From assembly GCA_934613645.1 (NCBI GenBank), contig CAKTTC010000009.1, positions 46,565 to 110,564 of the forward strand: DNA of 64,000 bases, given 5' to 3'. The notes under the pieces are model-generated. The model had not been told where the DNA came from and searched no databases. It was given only the letters and a program-made list of their open reading frames with translations. The position numbers and the translations under genes are program-made. The DNA is from an uncultured Opitutales bacterium (lineage in GTDB: Bacteria; Verrucomicrobiota; Verrucomicrobiia; Opitutales; Intestinicryptomonadaceae). Position 1 is the first letter of the stretch, and the number at the start of each line of letters is the position of its first letter. Of this stretch, positions 60,449 to 64,000 are shown piece by piece.

Positions 60449-61471
60449 TTAGACCCGCTTGGTGAAGTTGCGCGCGTGTTTCGCCGCTCTTATAAGCCCT
60501 CCGAAGCTGCCGAAGATGTCGCAGACGGCACTGGGTTCGTAGCCGCTGTGGAGCATACAATCTTTGCATTCGGGGCGCGTGCCGCGGTGGCCGAGGTCGT
60601 ATTTTTCTATTTCCTGCATCAGTTCGGCGAAAGTTTGGCAGTAGCCGTCGTTGATGAGGTAGCAGGGCTTCTGCCAGCCCTTTATCGAATAGCAGGGGTT
60701 GCCCCACGGCGTGCAGTCGTATTCCTGTTCGCCCTTGAGGAACGCCAAGAACCCCGGAGAATGGTTGAACACCCAGTTTTTGTGCGGGTTGGAAAGAATT
60801 TTTCTGAAAAGCTCAATCGTCTTGTTGCGCTCGAGGAAAATGTCCTGATTGGGGGCTTTGTCGTAGGGGAATCCGGGGGAAATCATCATTCCCTCAACGC
60901 CCAGAGCCATAACGTCGTCGAAGAAGCCGCGGACTTCCTCGGGGTCGGCATTGTTGAAGATTGTAGTGTTTGTTGTTACCCTGAAGCCGCGCTTTACCGC
61001 TTCTTTTATGCCCTTTACGGCGATGTCGTATGCGCCCTGCTTGTTGACGTTGCTGTCGTGCATGCGCTTTGTGCCGTCGAGGTGGATTCCGAGCGAGAAG
61101 TATTTGCTGGGCTTGTAGAGGTCGATTTTCCCCATCAAAATCTGCGCGTTTGAGCACATATACACGAACTTCTTGCGCTTGATGAACCCTTCAATCATTT
61201 CGGGCATTTCGGGGTGGAGAAGGGGTTCGCCGCCCGCAATGCTTACGATTGGCGCGCCGCATTCCTCTACCGCCGCCCACGCCTTCTCCTTCGGCATTCT
61301 CATCTTCAGCACCTCGGGCGACTCCTGAATCTTTCCGCAGCCCGAGCACGCCAAGTTGCATTGGAACAGCGGTTCCAACATCATTACCAGCGGATATTTT
61401 TTTCTGCCCTTGAGCGTGTTCGATATCGCGTATTTTGCTACGCTTAAAACTTGTGATACGGGAACTGCCAT
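60449..61471 (-). CDS. hpnH: Adenosyl-hopene transferase HpnH (radical SAM)
   Basis: A 340-residue radical-SAM enzyme that adds a 5'-deoxyadenosyl group to diploptene, the first step to C35 bacteriohopanepolyols. The cluster motif is CNLACSGC (Cys38, Cys42, Cys45). Also present are VSIAGGEPLLHPE, GIHLDGTKRMHD, ISPGFPYDKAPNQDIF and the C-terminal cysteine-rich ECKDCMLHSGYEPSAV. The ATG at 61471 has AAGGAG at 61486-61481, deciding it over an in-frame start 96 bp upstream. No other hopanoid gene is in the window. Confidence 0.93.
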   Translation of the reverse strand: MAVPVSQVLSVAKYAISNTLKGRKKYPLVMMLEPLFQCNLACSGCGKIQESPEVLKMRMPKEKAWAAVEECGAPIVSIAGGEPLLHPEMPEMIEGFIKRKKFVYMCSNAQILMGKIDLYKPSKYFSLGIHLDGTKRMHDSNVNKQGAYDIAVKGIKEAVKRGFRVTTNTTIFNNADPEEVRGFFDDVMALGVEGMMISPGFPYDKAPNQDIFLERNKTIELFRKILSNPHKNWVFNHSPGFLAFLKGEQEYDCTPWGNPCYSIKGWQKPCYLINDGYCQTFAELMQEIEKYDLGHRGTRPECKDCMLHSGYEPSAVCDIFGSFGGLIRAAKHARNFTKRV

Positions 61472-61630
61472 TTTCTTATTCTCCTTGCGATAATATAAAG
61501 TCTTCCATACTGTGCCCTTTTTTTGCGCGTATTCAACACTTTTTTTGAGGGGTGCAAATATGTCCAAAAAAAGCTTGCCCGCGTGCGCGATAGTGTCATC
61601 ATAACCCCGATAATAATTTAGTGGAGCGAA

Positions 61631-62677
61631 ATGAACGTATTTAGACTTGTAAAATTTGCGGTTTTGGCGTCGGCGGCGGTTCTGGCTGCCGCCTCCTACG
61701 CGGCAACGGAGACTTTCACTTTGTCTACGGGCGAAATCATAAAGGGCGTGGCCGAGGGCGAAAAAGACGGCGTGCTTTCGCTAAAGACTCAATACGGAAC
61801 AATTTCCGTGCCCGTGGCATCGGTTGCAAAGCGCGAGCTTGACGTAACGAAAGAGCAGTCTGCCCAAGCGCAGGTTGCCGAAAAAGCCCCCGAACCCCAA
61901 GCCCCAAAAAAGCCCACTATTGACGACGTTCCCCCGCCCGAGGACAAAGACCCCGAGTGGGTTGAAGACTACAGAAATTTTGTCGAACAGCACTTTCCAG
62001 AGGGTTGGCAGTTCAGGTTGCGCGGCGGTTTGGAGCTGAAGAAAACCGACGCCGAGACGTTCTCGGTCTATGCGGCGTTCGACGTAAAAAAGGAATGGGA
62101 CGTTAACATTTTTGCGGCTACGGTCTTCTACAACTACGCCACGCAGACCGACTCCGCGGGAGTCGATTCCAAGACAATCGACAACTACGGCGCGCGCACG
62201 ACCTACAAACGCTTCTTCAACGAAACAAAAACGTGGTATATTTCCAACTTCCTCAACTACAAAAAAGACCCCGTAAAGCAAATCGTCCACGAAATTGACG
62301 AGTCGCTCACGTTCGGTTATAGATTCGACTTCAAACGCTACAATTTGACAATCGACATCGGCCCCGGCCCCGGTGTCCGATACATCGAATCTTCCGTAGA
62401 CGGCGTAGAAACGGTTGCAACCGCCCTCGTTCAGGAGGATCTCAACTGGGTTATCTCAAAGACGTTCCGCGCCGAACAGAACTTTGTGGCAACGCTCGAC
62501 CTCAACCAATCCGACAAGTATTCGGTGCTGTTCAAGGCGGCTTTGGTTGCCCACATGACGAAAGTTATGGACTTGGCAATCCGCTATTCGGTTGAATACG
62601 ACACCATCAGCTCTTCGACAGTCAAAACGGAACAGCGTTTGATAATAGCTTTCGAATTCCCATTTAATTGGCAATAA
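61631..62677 (+). CDS. DUF481 outer-membrane protein (YdiY-like)
   Basis: A 348-residue exported protein. The signal peptide ([19 protein letters not shown]) is followed by a small domain [38 protein letters not shown], a Pro/Glu-rich linker (about 75-110), and a DUF481 beta-barrel from about 125 to the aromatic C-terminus [11 protein letters not shown]481 proteins are thought to sit in the outer membrane and their function is unknown. It is 28 bp before mdh but on independent evidence is unrelated to it. Confidence 0.85.
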   Translation: MNVFRLVKFAVLASAAVLAAASYAATETFTLSTGEIIKGVAEGEKDGVLSLKTQYGTISVPVASVAKRELDVTKEQSAQAQVAEKAPEPQAPKKPTIDDVPPPEDKDPEWVEDYRNFVEQHFPEGWQFRLRGGLELKKTDAETFSVYAAFDVKKEWDVNIFAATVFYNYATQTDSAGVDSKTIDNYGARTTYKRFFNETKTWYISNFLNYKKDPVKQIVHEIDESLTFGYRFDFKRYNLTIDIGPGPGVRYIESSVDGVETVATALVQEDLNWVISKTFRAEQNFVATLDLNQSDKYSVLFKAALVAHMTKVMDLAIRYSVEYDTISSSTVKTEQRLIIAFEFPFNWQ

Positions 62678-62705
62678 TCAAACAATTAACAAAACACTAA
62701 AAAAT

Positions 62706-63692
62706 ATGAAAACACCAATAAAAGTAGCAATCACCGGTGCAGCCGGTCAGATAGGATATTCACTCTTGTTCCGCATCGCAAGCGGAGCTATGTTCGGCCC
62801 CGATCAGCCCGTTGACCTGAGCCTGATTGAAATCGAACCCGGTATGAAGGCCTTGGCGGGCGTCAAGATGGAGCTTGACGACTGCGCGTTCCCGCTTCTT
62901 AACAGCATTGTCACCACTTGCGACTTGGCTGAAGGTTTCCGCGGCGCAAACTGGGCCATGCTCGTGGGCAGCGTTCCCCGCAAACAGGGCATGGAACGCG
63001 GCGATTTGCTCGGCATCAACGGCAAAATCTTCATCGGTCAGGGCAAGGCGATTCAGGAAAACGCCGCCAGCGACATCAGAGTTTTGGTTGTCGGCAACCC
63101 CTGCAACACAAACTGCTGGATTGCCAAGGAAAACGCTCCCGACATTCCCGCAAACCGCTGGTTTGCAATGACACGCCTCGACGAAAACAGAGCCAAAGCG
63201 CAACTCGCGCAGAAAGCGGGCGTTCACGTTTCGGAAGTTTCCAACATGACAATTTGGGGCAACCACTCCTCCACGCAGTATCCCGACTTCTACAACGCCA
63301 AAATCGGCGGCAAACCCGCTGTTGACGTTATCAAGGACGAAGCTTGGCTCAAGGACGAATTCATTCCCGTTGTCCAGAAGCGCGGCGCGGCAATCATTGC
63401 TGCAAGAGGTCTCTCCAGTGCTGCAAGTGCTGCAAACGCCGCAATTTCCACAATCAGCTCTTTGACCACTCCCACGAAAGCGGGCGACTGGTTCAGCGTT
63501 GCGGTTTGCTCCGACGGCAGCTACGGCACACCCAAAGGCTCGATTACTTCGCTGCCTGTCCGTTCCGACGGCAAGAACTGGGAAGTCGTTCAGGGTCTCG
63601 ACATCAACGAATACTCGAGAGCCAAGATTGACGCTTCCAACGCCGAATTGCTCGACGAACAGAAGGCAATCAAGGAAATCTTCTCCAAGTAG
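62706..63692 (+). CDS. mdh: Malate dehydrogenase
   Basis: A 328-residue NAD-dependent malate dehydrogenase of the long (cytosolic-like) group, which interconverts malate and oxaloacetate. The NAD motif is [10 protein letters not shown] (11-20). Substrate arginines are Arg92 and Arg98 (VPRKQGMER), with Arg162 in TRLDENR. The catalytic pair is Asp159 and His187 ([11 protein letters not shown]). Arginines at 92/98 rather than a Gln favour malate over lactate. Its 3' side carries a complex set of inverted repeats and a terminator. Confidence 0.95.
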   Translation: MKTPIKVAITGAAGQIGYSLLFRIASGAMFGPDQPVDLSLIEIEPGMKALAGVKMELDDCAFPLLNSIVTTCDLAEGFRGANWAMLVGSVPRKQGMERGDLLGINGKIFIGQGKAIQENAASDIRVLVVGNPCNTNCWIAKENAPDIPANRWFAMTRLDENRAKAQLAQKAGVHVSEVSNMTIWGNHSSTQYPDFYNAKIGGKPAVDVIKDEAWLKDEFIPVVQKRGAAIIAARGLSSAASAANAAISTISSLTTPTKAGDWFSVAVCSDGSYGTPKGSITSLPVRSDGKNWEVVQGLDINEYSRAKIDASNAELLDEQKAIKEIFSK

Positions 63693-63700
63693 GGGAGGTG

Positions 63701-63842
63701 GACGCAGGTTTGCGGGACTTGCTTGGTTTACAAGCAAGTCTTGCTCGAAAACTAAAAGGGAGCAGAACTTAAGTTCAGCCCCCTTTTGTTTTCTGCGCGA
63801 GCCTCGCTTCTAAATTCAACCCGTTCCCCGCAAACCTGCGTC
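63701..63842. repeat. Nested inverted repeats downstream of mdh
   Basis: GACGCAGGTTTGCGGG (63701-63716) is the exact reverse complement of 63827-63842. Inside lie a perfect 10-bp hairpin, GACTTGCTTG-gttta-CAAGCAAGTC (63716-63740), and the terminator hairpin (63754-63787). The three-part nested structure is not a standard terminator. The remaining sequence from 63843 to 64000 shows no gene or repeat. Confidence 0.75.
63754..63793 (+). terminator. Rho-independent terminator of mdh
   Basis: AAAAGGG (63754-63760) pairs with CCCTTTT (63781-63787) around an inner GAACTTAAGTTC palindrome, followed by GTTTTC. It is the innermost of the three inverted repeats after mdh. Confidence 0.75.
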
Positions 63843-64000
63843 GGGCAAGTGGTTCTGTTGCGCGGTGCTTGGTTTTTAGGTTTTGTTTTGTGGGAGAAGT
63901 GGCGGTTGTTCTGTTTTCGTTTTGGTGATTACTTTATTGAAAGCGAAAGAAAGTGGCAGTGGGAGAACGAAAGTAGGGGAAGAAAAGCGAGCAAGTTCAG

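Overview
The window (64 kb) looks like a chromosomal segment of a Gram-negative member of the PVC group, most likely Verrucomicrobiota. This placement is an inference from gene content: an exosortase/EpsI pair, a DUF5696 secreted protein, a NamZ-type muramidase, porins and DUF481 outer-membrane proteins, an HpnH hopanoid enzyme and an RND efflux pump. Most of the window is fairly G+C-rich with many GCG/CGC codons. The stretch from about 21.06 to 31.27 kb is clearly A+T-richer and looks horizontally acquired.

Layout. 0-6.2 kb: end of rpmA, tRNA-Met, a FliA/WhiG-type sigma factor, NamZ, small conserved proteins, a histidine-decarboxylase-like PLP enzyme and ferritin, with two clusters of short palindromic repeats. 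6.2-14.8 kb: a secreted DUF5696 protein, then a complete tripartite RND efflux operon ending in its own TetR regulator and preceded by a perfect 18-bp inverted repeat that is the obvious operator candidate. 14.9-16.3 kb: rhamnulokinase. 16.5-43.7 kb: a large surface-polysaccharide locus. It opens with a WbuB-like transferase and the FnlA/FnlB/FnlC (CapE/F/G) set for UDP-N-acetyl-L-fucosamine. An A+T-rich block follows, with glycosyltransferases, two Wzy/ligase-like proteins, a Wzx flippase, a pyruvyltransferase and WecB. Next is a tightly coupled minus-strand operon of exosortase, EpsI, three SDRs, four acyl carrier proteins, two KAS III-like synthases, an AMP-dependent ligase and a NeuD-like acyltransferase. 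The locus closes with an ATP-grasp/GNAT/PLP operon and a PglC-like initiating sugar-phosphate transferase. 43.8-48.2 kb: housekeeping genes (YgjP-like peptidase, MazG, RsmA, DJ-1), a third ligase-like membrane protein and tRNA-Leu. 48.2-53.8 kb: a decayed island at tRNA-Leu with a broken tyrosine recombinase, a NYN-domain protein, two tandem paralogues of an unrecognised exported family and a phage-flavoured HExxH protein. 54-64 kb: porin, a large lipoprotein, dUTPase, DinG-type helicase, HpnH, DUF481 protein and malate dehydrogenase.

The most interesting system is the mini fatty-acid/polyketide-like cassette at 33.1-40.5 kb. Two KAS III proteins with intact Cys-His-Asn triads, several ACPs, ketoreductase-like SDRs and an acyltransferase, with no dehydratase or enoyl reductase, suggest a short (poly)hydroxyacyl group built on ACP and placed on an amino sugar. 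The cassette is translationally coupled to exosortase/EpsI. It also contains a duplicated SDR-ACP pair in which 580 bp are identical and the adjoining sequence differs by about 10% or less, which points to recent gene conversion.
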